DNA of 64,000 nt from the NCBI RefSeq assembly GCF_014898055.3, contig NW_023601104.1:82133106-82197105 (forward strand), given 5' to 3'. Shown here one piece after another: positions 1 to 11,305 of the stretch (positions are counted from its first letter, which is position 1; each line of letters begins with the position of its first letter). Source of the stretch: Talpa occidentalis (lineage: Eukaryota > Chordata > Mammalia > Eulipotyphla > Talpidae). The notes beneath the pieces are model-generated. The model saw only the letters and a program-made list of their open reading frames with translations, made no database searches and was not told the origin of the DNA. The position numbers and the translations under genes are program-made.

Positions 1-1178
1 TGGGGGCCTGAAAGGTGGGAAAAAGAGTTTGTTTCCATGCAACATACTGTAACCTGTGTTGTGTACAGCTGTCAGCTAATTAGTTCTGGATCCTACTCCT
101 TTGCTGTGATGGATCATCTGGGTAAATGGCATGCTCTGAGCACTAATGCATGCATATTTGCATTGGGGAAGATTGGATTGCCATCTACCATTAAAAGAGA
201 AACTTACCTGGCAGTAGAGTGTATAGTTGACGTTAGGATTCTTGCCAGTTAGCTAAAATTTAATTCAGAAAATTATCAATTTATTATGTGATTGCTTAAC
301 CAAATTAGAGGTATTCTTTATTTAACCAACATTAGAACTTCATGTTTCCTTTCACTGGGGTTTTGCTACTGGCAAGACTTTTTTTCAGACCATCTGGGTT
401 GACTTTTACAATGCCCATTATTTTATTTGGGAATGATTGGCTAACTCTGAAAGGCTAACTCTTTTATAGATTTACACCTGTCTTCAAGCTGTATTTGCAG
501 TAACCCTAACCCTGCACCTCCTTTGTTTGAGAGTTTTTGGCAAATTGTTCATCTTTTGGGTTAATATTTGCCAAATTGGCTTTCAGTAAGTTGAGCTTTG
601 ATGAATGCTGAAGATCTGTAAGTTTGACTTTGATGGTGACTTCTAAGCCAAGTGCTTCAGTATCACTGTTGTCCAACTGGCTAGTCAAGGCAGTGAACAT
701 ATCTGACCTTCAGTCTTCACATCCATAAAGCAGGAATGAGGACAGCATTTTTATAGAAGGCTGTGTGGCTCAATGAAGTAACCCATGTAGTGGACTAAAC
801 ATAATGAAATCCATGGTAAGCGTTTGGGATGCTGGGAAATACAGTGAACTTACGAAAGTAGATCACCATGACCTACTCTTTGGAAATCAAAGAGGGTATG
901 GGTTAGAATTTCATGCATTTGTGCCTGCTACGTAAGACAGTGTATGAGGAATTATAAGTAGGTGACGTCACTTGATTTTTATAAGAATTCCACCAATAAT
1001 AGTGGGAACACTCAGTCTAGCAAGTTAAGCTTTTACAAATAACTCATGGAGGAGCTGAGACTAGAAACCATCCCTATCTAATTATAACAATCCATGAGGG
1101 TACCATATTCTGACCATATGAATCAGCCCTTATTGGTTTGGTTTTAGTCAATAAACCTGACTCTTACCTTCTAATATT
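1..1178. other. Unique non-coding sequence
   Basis: No repeat family or convincing exon is visible. All reading frames are short and lack domain-like composition. The only structured part is a group of factor-like motifs at 66-163, listed separately. Confidence 0.5.
60..250. promoter_or_regulatory. Candidate enhancer-like motif cluster
   Basis: A repeat-free block holds an E-box CAGCTG (66-71), a homeodomain palindrome CTAATTAG (76-83) and ATGCATATTTGCAT (150-163). The last contains the exact octamer complement ATTTGCAT recognised by POU factors. The motifs are seen directly; enhancer function is inferred, and such motifs also occur by chance in AT-rich DNA. Confidence 0.25.
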
Positions 1179-1187
1179 AATTACCTT

Positions 1188-1432
1188 GTTTTGTTTTTTT
1201 TTAAGATTTATTTATTTATTTATACAAGCACTGGTTACAGTTAGAAGCACGGGAGGGTGAGAGAATTCACCAGAGCCAGAGCAGGGAGCAGAGCAGGCAG
1301 AAGGACCGAAGTACACTGCTGAGGGGAGCAGCAGGTGGCAGGAGAGGCCTGCGCGGGGATCGAACCGGCGCTGCAGAGGCTGCGGGCAGCTTCGCAACCC
1401 AGCGCTCAACCGCTGCGCAACCGGGGAGGCCC
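1188..1432 (-). mobile_element. tRNA-derived SINE (Rhin-1-like, type B)
   Basis: Read on the minus strand it starts GGGCCTCCCCGG, carries the tRNA-like B-box GGTTCGATCCCCG and ends in a TATAAATAAATAAATCTT tail plus poly-A (poly-T on plus). AATTACCTT flanks it on both sides (1179-1187 and 1433-1441) as target-site duplication. It belongs to the form with GGTTGAGCGCTGGGTTGCGAAG after the A-box, and it lacks the linker normally present just after the B-box. Confidence 0.85.
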
Positions 1433-1674
1433 AATTACCTTTGATTTTTAAAATACGGATGCCCATTAACCACATCATGATTTCTTAAATCAGGATGAGT
1501 TTTAAAAAATGATCTGAGCATTTAATGCTCTTAACTACTTCCTTCATCTCTTTTGAAAATCTTTTATTAAAATAAGAATGCTTTGGAGATAAGGTAATAT
1601 ATACTTGATGAAAGAAGTATCCCTAGATTGTATGTGCACGTTGAAAGGAAGGTGGGTAGGGAGAGGACATGCTA

Positions 1675-1900
1675 TTTATTGACCCTGATGATGGTATCAC
1701 CCTATATTTATGGAGTGTAATCATTGATAGTTCATGGGGTCCGTTCACATACATTTATCTAATTAAATCCTTTGAGTTTGAAAGAGGAGAAATTATTAAC
1801 CTCTTTTTACAAATGAGAAAACTACATCTTAGAGAGGTTAAGTAATTTAACCAAGGTCATATATTTATTGGTTCATTGTTGAGCTGAGAACAGAGCTTTC
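1675..1900 (-). repeat. MIR remnant
   Basis: The stretch reading tttacaaatgagaaaact through agagaggttaagtaattta matches the reverse complement of the conserved MIR core. MIR is an ancient tRNA-derived SINE shared by all mammals. The copy is diverged and its ends are approximate. Confidence 0.65.
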
Positions 1901-2737
1901 ATCTTCCCAGGACAATTTTGTAACACTGGAAATAAATGAGATTAAGTGCTAAGGAGAAAGATTGCTATCCATCCTAGGTGTCTCCCAATATCAATCCTCC
2001 CTTTCTCTTAGAAATAGAACCTCTATTGTCAAAGTATGTGACTTCTAGAAGAGAGAGAATCTCTTAGCCGTCCCTCAGCTGTGATAAATTAGCCTCTGTG
2101 AGTCTTCCTTATAGAATAACTGACACTCATCCCTTGTTCCTCTCCTTACACTCTTATTCCTGCCTCCTTCCTGAAACAGCAAGTCAGTTGCTCCATCTTG
2201 GGCCCAGCTTTTGAACCACACTAGAGGTGGTAGAGAAAAAATCTTGAATGTCTCCTGATACCTGGACAACTGGGGAGACACAAAACCAGACCTAGACAGG
2301 CCACATCTGAATGTCTCTGTGAGAAAACTATAAAGTTCTACCATCCCATTTACACTGCTGTTTGTTGGGTCTCTGCTGTAACCACACCCCTTCCTAGGTC
2401 ACCCAGCTCCTATTAGCAATTTTGTCTTTGAGCAAACAAAAATGAAGACTAGTTTGACTGGTCAAACAGAATCAGGACCAGAAGACTCATTTCATCCTCT
2501 TGGTGAAGATGCACATCCACGTCGGAGGAAGACGGAGAGCTGTGAAAGTAGGCCTGGGAGGGAGGCCGCCACTGGCAGGCAGGAAGTGGGGGCTGGTTTC
2601 CCACAGGGGGAGTAACATGGGGGTTTATGAAGCCCACAGGTCTCTTTCCATAAGATTCTTTGACTCTACCCAGGTTGGGAAAGTGAACTCCAGAGGAAAT
2701 TGCTTTTGGGGAAAGACATTATTCATTGTTTCTGGTT

Positions 2738-2738
<1 letters not shown>
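1901..2738. other. Unique non-coding sequence
   Basis: No repeat, exon or RNA gene recognised. Reading frames here are short and random in composition. Confidence 0.45.
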
Positions 2739-2770
<32 letters not shown>

Positions 2771-2992
2771 AGAAGAACTGCGGTGTAGGCCAGAGGTGCA
2801 GGAGGTGAAAGAATTCACCAAAGACAAAGTGGGGAGCAGAACAGGCAGATCTACTGAAACACACTGCTGAGGGGAGCAGCGGGTGAGACAGGATCTACTG
2901 CTGCACCATGTGGGTCAGCTCCCTGGCTGGGGATTGAACCCAGGCTATTGTGGTGGTGCTGAGACTTAACCTGTAGGCCACTAGGGAGGCCC
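2739..2992 (-). mobile_element. tRNA-derived SINE (Rhin-1-like, type A)
   Basis: The minus strand begins GGGCCTCCCTAGTGG and ends in a long (TAAA)n tail seen as TTTA repeats at 2738-2768. The middle holds the family's CACTCTTTGTCTTTGG-like block and GGTGAATTC. It is more diverged than most copies, and I could not define target-site duplications. Confidence 0.8.
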
Positions 2993-3284
2993 TGTTTTTT
3001 GTTTCTTTTTTCTTTTCCTAAATTGTGTATTTCATTGAAAGAAAAATTCTATCAGGCACACTTGATCCACAGGTGCTCCAGTAAGCTCTATTTTCAACTC
3101 TGATTCCATGGCTCCTCCAAAATAACTTTCCAAACTGACTTAGGCCACACCTGAAATGCTTCGTGTCATTGCTTGCCGCCAACTATTTGGATACTCAGGG
3201 AGAATATTTTCCTGCATCTCACTATGTACAAATTCATATACACAGTGCCACAATCATTCCACATCTTCAGGACCAGTCATTATT

Positions 3285-3790
3285 TTTTTTTATTTGAGTT
3301 TTTACTGTAGAATGGCTTTAGATTTATAGCAAGGTTATGACTAGTTCCCATCTATGCTACCTTCAAATAATACTTTTGTCATAATTAATGAAATACTGTG
3401 AATGTTATTAGCTAATGTTCATGTTTTATCCAAAGTTCCCTAGCTTCTACTTACTATCTAGTATTTTGCTTAATGTTCCAGCAGTCCAGCCAGGAAGCCA
3501 TGTTATATTTAGTCATTAAATCTATTCAGTTCCTCTTGTCTTTTAAAATTTCTCAGATTTGTCTTTTTCTTTTTTCTTTTTGATGTCCTTAACAGTTTGG
3601 AGTTGTAATAGTCAAGATTTTTTTGAATGTCCCTCCCTCAGTTAAAATTTTTGTGATATTTTTGCATAATGAGAACCAGGGTCATGGGCCTTGGGGAGGA
3701 AAGCAACAGCAGGAGAATGCTGTCCTCATCACGTCAGATCAAGGAAACACACTATCAGCAGTTTCTGTCTTGAAGATATCACTTTCTTTT
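3285..3790 (-). mobile_element. Ancient L1M 3' fragment
   Basis: The plus strand reads like the antisense of an old mammalian L1 3' region: a segment with 'ttttgtcataattaatgaa', then 'gttcatgttttatccaaagt', then 'gaatgtccctcc' and 'atcacgtcagatcaagg'. It is heavily diverged and ends at an 18-T run (3787-3804). The L1 class is fairly secure; the subfamily is not assigned. Confidence 0.6.
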
Positions 3791-4170
3791 TTTTTTTTTT
3801 TTTTCACATAATCTTTGAAGGATGCATTGTTGCCTCCAATGTTTGTCAACAGGAAGCAAGGTCAAGACTAAAAAAAGGATTGTGTGTCTCTAGAATTCTC
3901 TTCCAGGGATAATAGTATCCAAGACTGGATCACAGATACTAACTACACTGCTAATAATTTTTCATGGTGAATGTCTCAGTCAGAGCAACTATACAGCCTC
4001 ATTTTAAGTTGGTTTCTAAAGGTATCATGGCCTGAGAGCCCAAGGTCTGAGTTGATCAGTTACAGACTTAACTCTGTGGGCAGTGTTACTTATACAACAG
4101 CTGCTCAAAACGGGTGGAGATTGACTCATCAGGTCAATACATGAATGAGTGAAAGAATGAATGAATTCTT

Positions 4171-4452
4171 TTTAAAAAGGATTTATTTTATTTATTTATG
4201 CATACAAGAGCTAGAGTACAGGCCAGGGGCACAGGGGATGGGGGTTGTGAGAGGATTCACCAGAGACAGAGTGGGAAGAAGAACAAGTGGATCTACTGAA
4301 ATACACTGCTGAGGGGAGCAGTGGGTGAGACAGGAGAGGTCTGCTGTGACATGTGGGTCAGCTCCTGGGTCAGGGATCGAACTTGTGCTGCAGTGACTGA
4401 CAATAACTTCATAGTGCGACAACTTAACCCCTTGAACCACTAGGGAGGCCCG
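4171..4452 (-). mobile_element. tRNA-derived SINE (Rhin-1-like, type A)
   Basis: A full-length minus-strand copy from GGGCCTCCCTAGTGG through the GCATAAATAAATAAA tail. It is flanked by the 9-bp duplication TGAATTCTT (4162-4170 and 4453-4461). The B-box reads GTTCGATCCCTGACC. Confidence 0.87.
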
Positions 4453-4461
4453 TGAATTCTT

Positions 4462-5904
4462 CAATATTTCCCTGTTCTGTCCTATTCTGTCACGTGAATA
4501 TACCTAATTATTTTTGGGGAAGACTCTAAGAGATCAGGCCTCTGCAAGCACCTCATATCTAATTTAACATAAGTGAGATTGTCAGGATAAGAAGAAACCT
4601 GCCAGCTAATCAAATGAGATCCATGTGGTTTAGCTACTATATTGTTTTTCTCTAAAACAATCCATTTTAACCTATGTAGTCTTTTAATCAAATGTTTAGA
4701 AGGGATTAATAAGGGAACTCTAAGGGGCCTACCAATATCACAAATATTAAAACATCAGAAAACCATGTCGTTCAACACAAGCAAGTATGACATTTTTATT
4801 TATGACCTTTTAAGTGAACATTCTAAGACTTATATAAATTTAGATGCCACAAAGCAGCTTTCTGAGGGACAAATTATCCTTGAGCCATACGTCTTTGAGG
4901 TTCAAGCTCTGAGGTGAAAAACTTAATTTCTGCTCTCTGGAGAAGTAGCAGTACCCTTAAGACCTTGCCCAGTTATCAGCCTCTCCCTGCTCACAGCCTC
5001 ACATGCCAGAGACACAGAGTTGTAAAGCCCCTGAAGCTTCTTCTAAGAATCACTCCCAAGGGCACATGTGCGCAACACGGTCTGTTTGAGCTAAGTGTAC
5101 GTAAAAGGCAGTGCCAAATGTGCAGTTTGCTTAATGATGGAATAAAGACCACTTAAATTAATGGATATTTGAAATCCATCCTTCCAATACAATTATTGGA
5201 GCGAGAGATGTTAATTATTCCCATTACTTGGCTCCACACCTCCCAACAGGCTGCTCCTTTGACACTTGCGTGCAACTCTCTGCTTTGTTCCTTGTGAACT
5301 TAATTCATCAGGTGGGTTTGTTTTCTAGATCTTAGTGCCTCACATATAACACTTCAATTAAATTGAGAAGAGTAATTACTTAAAGTGACAAACAGAGGAA
5401 TGCTAATTAACTAAAAAGTTCATTTCAGGGCACTTAAACTAGAGTAGCGCAAAGTAAAGAGGTCATGATTTAATGTATTTGCTTGACTTACTTTGGTAAA
5501 ACACTGTTCTTCATTATAATAATGCCAAAAGAGCAAAAGTGTGTTGCATTAACAAAGAATTAATGACTCTTGGTTGCTGAGGAGATCTGATTTCTGTGTT
5601 TTTTATTCACCAAGTGTCTAAGATTCATGATGAAGAATAAACTAATGATCACAGATTTTGTCCTAGCTATAAATATTTCAAGTATATCTTAATGTTACTG
5701 ATGTTTCAGCTAGAAAATCAAGCTACTTTATTTAAAATTTCCTAAGGTCTCATTGATTAAAACTTAATACTATAAATATTTGCATAACTTATTAAAGATA
5801 TATTTTATCAATCAATAAAGATACATTTTATCAATCTATTGGAAACTTAATTATCAACTGTTATTAATTATTAAATTAATTAAATTTATATGAATGTATA
5901 ACCT
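4462..5904. other. Unique AT-rich non-coding sequence
   Basis: No interspersed repeat is recognised. It includes a candidate conserved block at 5150-5700 and a local 23-bp direct duplication near 5793-5837 (unit ending TTTTATCAATC). No exon with plausible splice sites and open frame stands out. Confidence 0.45.
5150..5700. promoter_or_regulatory. Candidate conserved non-coding block
   Basis: This repeat-free stretch has many TAAT/ATTA homeodomain-type cores, a near-palindrome TCAATTAAATTGA (about 5353) and little sign of microsatellite or mobile-element decay. These features are common in developmental enhancers, but conservation cannot be measured here, so the call is inference. Confidence 0.2.
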
Positions 5905-7149
5905 TATGAATAAAGTTGCCACAAACATGTGTTGTAGGGTTTTGAGGGGATATCAGTTTTCAAATCATTGGGATAAATACCAATGCCATGATTGCTGGAT
6001 GGTTTGGCAAGACGATGTTTAGTTTTCTAAGAAACTTCCAAATTACTTTCCAACGTGACTGCATCATTTTGCATTCCCAGTAGTGATGGGTGAGAGTTCT
6101 TGTTGCTGCACATTCTCACCTGCATGTGGTATTGTCATATCCTGGATTTGGGCGTGTAATAAGTAAGTAGTGGTATCCCACTGTTGTCTTAATTTGCATT
6201 TCCCAGAAGACTTAGGATGTGGAATATCTTTTACTCTGCTTACTTGCCATCTGTCTATCTTCTTTGAGGAGCTGTCTGTCGAAGTCATGAATTTATTTTT
6301 TAATTGTTGCTTGTTTTCTTATTCTTAAGTTTTAAATTTTCTTTTTATATTATGGACTGCGGTCCTTGATCAGATATGTCTTTTGCAAATATATTCTGCC
6401 AGCCTCTGACATGCCTTCTCATTCTCTCGACATTGTCTTTCACTGAGTACAGCTTTTTAATTTTAATGAAAGCTTATCAATGTTTTCTTCCACCGATCAT
6501 ATCTTCAGTTTGAACACAAAACATTATCACCATATCCAAAGTCATTTATGTTTTCTCCTATGTTATCTGCTTCTAAGAGTTTCATAATTTTGCATTTTAT
6601 GTTTAGGTCTATGATCCATCTTGAACTAAATTTTGTGAGGGCTGTTAACATTTTTTCTCGAGATTCATTATTTTGTAATTGGATGTTCAATTGTTCCTGA
6701 ACCATTTGTGAAAAAGATGGTCCTTGCTCCATTTTTCTGCTTTGTCAAAAGTCAGTTGACTATATTTATGTCAGTTTATCAGGGGTCTCTGCTCTGTTCC
6801 TTCGACCTGAGTCTGTTCTCTTGACAGTATCATGTGTCATGTTGTCTCGGTTACTGTAACTTTGTGGAAGTCATGAAATCCACTTGTGTCAGTTCTTCAA
6901 CTTTGTTTTTCCCTTTCAATATTGTGCTGATTTTTCTGGGGACTTTCCCTCTATACATAAACTTTACAATCAGTTTATCGGTATTTACAAAATAACTTTC
7001 TTCGATGTAATTTGGATAACATTGACTTTATAGATCACATCTGTGAAAGAACTGACATCTTGAAAATATAGATTCTTCCTCAGCAGGAACATGGTAATTT
7101 TTTCCATTTATTTAGCTCTTTAATTTTATTTGTCAGAGTTTCATCATTT

Positions 7150-7217
7150 TATTCATATAGATTATATATATGTATGTGTATATATACATACATACACAAA
7201 CACACGCACACATATAT
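7150..7217. repeat. (TA/CA) simple repeat
   Basis: Alternating TATATA, GTATGTGTATATATACATACATACA and CACACGCACACATATATA. An imperfect purine-pyrimidine repeat just upstream of the SINE insertion point. Confidence 0.8.
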
Positions 7218-7229
7218 AATTAAATTTAT

Positions 7230-7506
7230 GGGCCTCTCTGTTGGCACAGGGGTTAAAGTCTCAGTGATATCAAACTATCACCAGCAACTGAGGCATGAGT
7301 TCGAGCCCCAGCTAGGGAGCTAATCCACATGATGCAGCAGACTCTCCTGTCTCACCTGCTGTTCCCCTCAGCAGTGTATTTCAGTAGATCTTCCTGTTCT
7401 GCTCCCCACACTGTCTCTGATGAATCCTCTCACCCCCCTCCCGTAATTCTAGCCTACACCCCATTTCTTGTATGCATAAATAAATAAAAATAAATCTTTT
7501 AAAAAA
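7230..7506 (+). mobile_element. tRNA-derived SINE (Rhin-1-like, type A)
   Basis: Begins GGGCCTCTCTGTTGGCACAGGG, with B-box GAGTTCGAGCCCC and tail GCATAAATAAATAAAAATAAATC. It is flanked by ATTAAATTTAT (7219-7229) and ATTAGATTTAT (7506-7516), a 10/11 match, showing insertion into the older L1. Confidence 0.85.
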
Positions 7507-7679
7507 TTAGATTTATTTCTAAGTATTTTTTGAGGTGCTATTGTAAAGGGTATTATGTTTTTAATTTCAAATACCACTTGTTCATTGCTTGGATAAAGAA
7601 AATCAATTAACCTTTGTATGTTAACTTTATGTCCTACAACTTTGCTTTTGCTGTAATCACTTATTGGATCCAGGTTTTT

Positions 7680-7972
7680 GGTTTTTTTTTTTTTTAAGAT
7701 TTATTTATTATTATTTATGCATACAGGAGCTGGGGTACAGGCCAGAGTGGTGGGTGGGTGGGTGGGTGAGAGGATTCACCAGAGACAGAGCAGGGAACAG
7801 TACAGGCAGACTGATGAAATACACTGCTGAGGGGAGCAGTGGGCAAGTCAGAAAAGGTCTGTTGTGCCATGTGGGTTGCTCCCTGGCCAGCTGGGGGATC
7901 GAACTTGTGCTGCAGAGGCTGTGGACAGCTTCATAGGTTGCATCTTAACTCCTTATGCCTCCAGGGAGGCCC
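7680..7972 (-). mobile_element. tRNA-derived SINE (Rhin-1-like, type A)
   Basis: Minus-strand copy with a (GGGT)n expansion at 7750-7768. It is flanked by TGGATCCAGGTTTTT (7665-7679) and TGGATTCAGGGTTTT (7973-7987), 13/15 matching. It is a second independent insertion into the same L1, in opposite orientation to the copy at 7230. Confidence 0.85.
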
Positions 7973-9491
7973 TGGATTCAGGGTTTTATTTGTTGAATCT
8001 TTTGGGATTTTCTGTATAGATGATCATGTTATCTGTAAACAAAGAACACTTCTGTTTCTTCTTTCTCACCTGTATATCTTTTATTTCTTATTGCTGTATT
8101 GCTCTAGTTAGAACTTCAGTGTGATGATTGAAGGAGCTGTAGGAAGAGATATTCATGTCTAGTATCTGGTCTTAGTGGGAAAATTTTGAGGTATCACCAT
8201 TAAATATGATGTCAGCTATACGGATATATAAATATATTCTTTATCATGTTGAGGATAAACATGGTCCTGTGTATCCCAGATTGTGGAGAGAGTTTTATAA
8301 CAAATTGGTGCTGAATTATATCAAATGATTTTTCTGCATCTATGATCCATGTGATATTTCTTTTTTAACCTGTTAATGTGATGGATTACATTAATTACTT
8401 TTTGAATATTGAAACAGTCTTATAAGCCTATGATAAATCAAACTTGGTTATGGTGTATAATTCTTTTTATGTATTGTTGGTATTTATTTCCTAATATTTT
8501 CTTGTGGATATTTGCATTTATGTTCATGAGAGATATTAATCTGAACTTTTTATTAAAATGTCTGTCTGTTTTTCATATTTCTGTTATGCTAGCCTCATGG
8601 AATGCATTAGGATATAGTCCCTTTGCTTCTACTTTCTGTAAGATAGTGTAGAGAATTGGTATAATTTTGGCAGAATTCACCAGTGAAACCACCTTGATCT
8701 GGTGTTTTCTGTTTTGGGAGTCATTTACTATTGAGTCAATTCCTTTCATATATATTGGTCTGTTCAGAGCGTCTGTTTTTTCTTGTGTGAGTTTTGGCAA
8801 CTGGCTTTCAAAGACTTGTTCTGTTTCATCTAGGTTTCAAATTCATGGGCTTAAAGTTTTTCATAGAACTTTTTTTTTAACCCTCCAATGTCCAGATGAT
8901 CAGTAGTCTCATCCTCATTACTGATGTCTTCTCTCTTTTTTTCTAAGTTAGCCTGCTTATAGGTTTATCAATTTTGTTGATTTTTTCAAAGAACCAGCTT
9001 TTGATTTCATTGATTTTTCTCTATTGATTTCCTCTTTTAAAACTCATTCACTTCTAATTTTTATTATTTCTTTTTTTTTAATTTGGATTTAATTGATGTT
9101 TTTATCCTTAATTTCCTAAAGTAGAAATCAGATTATTGATTTTATATATTTTTCACTTCTAATGTTTTCAAAATACAATTTCCCTTAAGTACCCTTTTGC
9201 TGCATGCCACGAATGTTGATAAGTTCTGCTTTCATTTTCATTTAGGTTAAACATTTAAAAAATTTCTTTTGTGTTATTTAGAAGTATTGACTGATTTCCT
9301 TGTATTTTCATATTTTCTATTTATCATCAGTTAATGATTTTTAGTTTTATTTGATTGTAATGTATATTTTATTTTTAATTTAGCTCAATTTCCACAAGTG
9401 TCAAGATGATTAGAACAATTGAACAAATGATTAAAACAGTGTAGCCAGCAAATTTAGTTTTATGACATGCTTTTTTAAAAATAAAGATTCT

Positions 9492-9762
9492 GGGCCTCCC
9501 TGGTAATGCAAGGGGCTAAGCACTGTAATATGAAGCAATCCACAGCCTCTGCAGCATGAGTTCGATCCCCGGCCAGCCAGGGAGCAACCCACATGGCGCA
9601 GCAGACCCCTCCTGTCTCACCCACTGCTCCCTTCAGCAATATATTTCAGTCTGCCTATTCTGTTCCCCACTCTGTCTCTGGTGAATCCTTTCACCCCCTG
9701 CATCTCTGGCCTGTACCCCATTTCTTGTATGCATAAATAAATATTTTAAAAAATAAATAAAT
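9492..9762 (+). mobile_element. tRNA-derived SINE (Rhin-1-like, type A)
   Basis: GGGCCTCCCTGGTAATGCAAGG head, GAGTTCGATCCCCGGCC B-box, GCATAAATAAATA tail. Flanked by exact 13-bp AAATAAAGATTCT copies (9479-9491, 9763-9775); part of the match is A-rich tail-like sequence. Confidence 0.87.
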
Positions 9763-9775
9763 AAATAAAGATTCT

Positions 9776-10129
9776 ATTTTCATAAGTTTGTTGCTGGCAT
9801 TGAAGTGGGTGTCCAACAATTATTTATTGACTATGGTAGGGAATAATCACAATAGAATCATGGAATAGGGATAAAAAATGACCCTGGAAAGTGTTACAAA
9901 ATGGAAATGAATTTCACATACATGTTTAAAATATGAGTGAGTATAGTCTACTGGAAATGAGATAGGAGGTCCAGAGGCAATTTCTATTATCATAGTTGAT
10001 GGAGGATAAGATTAGAAAGACTGGAGGGGAGATACAAGGTCAGGAACATAACTCACACAAGGAGGTAAGTAGGGGTAGACGGGATTAGTGTAATCCATTA
10101 ACCCAGTTATAGAAACCAAGACCCTGAGG
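9776..10129. other. Unique non-coding sequence
   Basis: Nothing recognised between the SINE and the candidate LTR. Confidence 0.4.
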
Positions 10130-10700
10130 CATCAATGCCCAGATCAGAAGGCGCAACACCCAGAAACTATCAGACTGCTGTAGGGAATGTCAGGGGCCCA
10201 AACCATCCCCCCGCAAAGATGAGGCCCTCCCTGAAGATGATTAAACCTAATACTGCCCCCACAACGGGGCAGCACTCCCACTGCCCACCTGTGACTATGC
10301 AGGTGCTTCTTTTCACCAACTCTCTCCCGTTGCAGGGCAGCAGCTTCCTGCCTGCCCGTGACTTGTACATGCGGGCCTTCTTTCACTGACCTCCTAAGCA
10401 GAGGCAGCTCTCTCAAGGCAACCATGCAGGCCTGCAACCATGCAGGCCTCTCTTAGCAAATCTCTCCCTTTCGGGGCAGCTCCTCCTGCCCACTGGTGTC
10501 TATGCAAGTGTCTTTTGCTGTCCTATCCCTTTTCTGATAAACCTGCTCTTTCAATATAACTACTGTCCCTATCTCGTGGAGAAACTCACTGCGTGCCGCA
10601 GAAATGGGAGTTCTGGTGAAACCTTCCCCAAAGTGAACCCAAGGACCCAGCACTCCAAAAACCTCATCAATAGTTACCAGCCATAAGCTACTATGTCAGT
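10130..10700 (+). mobile_element. Candidate ERV LTR with U3-like repeats
   Basis: GC-richer than its surroundings. It carries three diverged repeats of about 65-70 bp (roughly 10250-10316, 10317-10385, 10457-10520), each with a GGGCAGC core followed by a TGTGACTATGCAGGTG-like run. TGATAAACCTGCTC (from about 10537), a possible variant polyadenylation region, follows. A 16-bp exact tandem pair GCAACCATGCAGGCCT lies at 10418-10449. Repeated modules upstream of such a signal are typical of retroviral U3-R. I could not fix TG/CA ends or target duplications. It could instead be unrelated tandem repeat sequence. Confidence 0.4.
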
Positions 10701-10996
10701 TGCAAGCTGAACCTTTTGAAGAATCCCAGCCTCTTTCCCTGCAGCTCCACCCCAGCAATTTTTCCATGCAAAACAAAAATATGTATATGAGTTCACATTC
10801 ATGAAAAGTAAAAACACTTTCCAGAACTTTGTACCCTTCTCAACACATTTCTCTTTCCTCTCCCTTCTAATTCAAAATACATTTGCTATGACACGTTATG
10901 CGCAGTGTCCCCATTCACTCACATCTAGCTCCTTCCTCTGTGCTTTGTCCTCACAATCCTGGCTGTACCACACCATTAAAACCTAAGGAGAAAATG

Positions 10997-11256
10997 GGCC
11001 TCCCTGGTGGCGAAGCAGTTGAGCCGTGGGCTGCGTGAAGCTGCCCGCAGCCTCTGCAGTGCCGGTTCGATCCACGGCCGCAGGCAAGGGTCCCACATGG
11101 CATGACAGACCTCTCCTGCTGGGCCCGCTGCTCCCCACAGCAGTGTATTTTGTTAGTCTGCCTGTTCTGTTCCCCGCTCTGGCTCTGGTGAATTCTCTCA
11201 CCCTCCCACGCTTCTGACTGTACCCAGCGCTTGTATAAATAAATAAATAAATCTTT

Positions 11257-11286
<30 letters not shown>
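10997..11286 (+). mobile_element. tRNA-derived SINE (Rhin-1-like, type B)
   Basis: GGCCTCCCTGGTGGCGAAGCAG head, GCTGCCCGCAGCC, B-box GGTTCGATCC, TTGTATAAATAAATAAATC tail and an A/C-interrupted poly-A. Flanked by an exact 19-bp duplication, AAAACCTAAGGAGAAAATG (10978-10996, 11287-11305), the longest SINE duplication in the window and a mark of L1-driven integration. Confidence 0.93.
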
Positions 11287-11290
<4 letters not shown>

Positions 11291-11305
11291 CCTAAGGAGA
11301 AAATG

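Larger units (their letters stand above)
5905..9400 (-). mobile_element. Ancient L1M ORF2 fragment, antisense
   Basis: The plus strand is antisense L1 ORF2. 5930-6130 matches the reverse complement of the ORF2 region encoding the run around 'ggaactctcattcattg' and 'gcaaaatggtgcagcc'. 6340-6420 carries 'atcagatatgtcttttgcaaatat', and 8960-9060 carries 'caaagaaccagcttttgatttca'. All are classic L1 landmarks in the right order. Frames are broken throughout. SINEs at 7230 and 7680 interrupt it. The ends are approximate. Confidence 0.75.

Noticed and set aside
486..520. CCCTAACCCT resembling telomere repeat
   Set aside because: Only about two units, inside otherwise unique DNA; insufficient for an interstitial telomeric site.
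1330..1430. tRNA-like A- and B-boxes that could be a tRNA gene
   Set aside because: The sequence does not fold into a tRNA with a proper anticodon stem, and it is the head of a SINE present 25 times.
10951..11277. 108-codon minus-strand frame and similar frames at other SINEs
   Set aside because: They recur wherever a SINE lies and are translations of the SINE, not genes.
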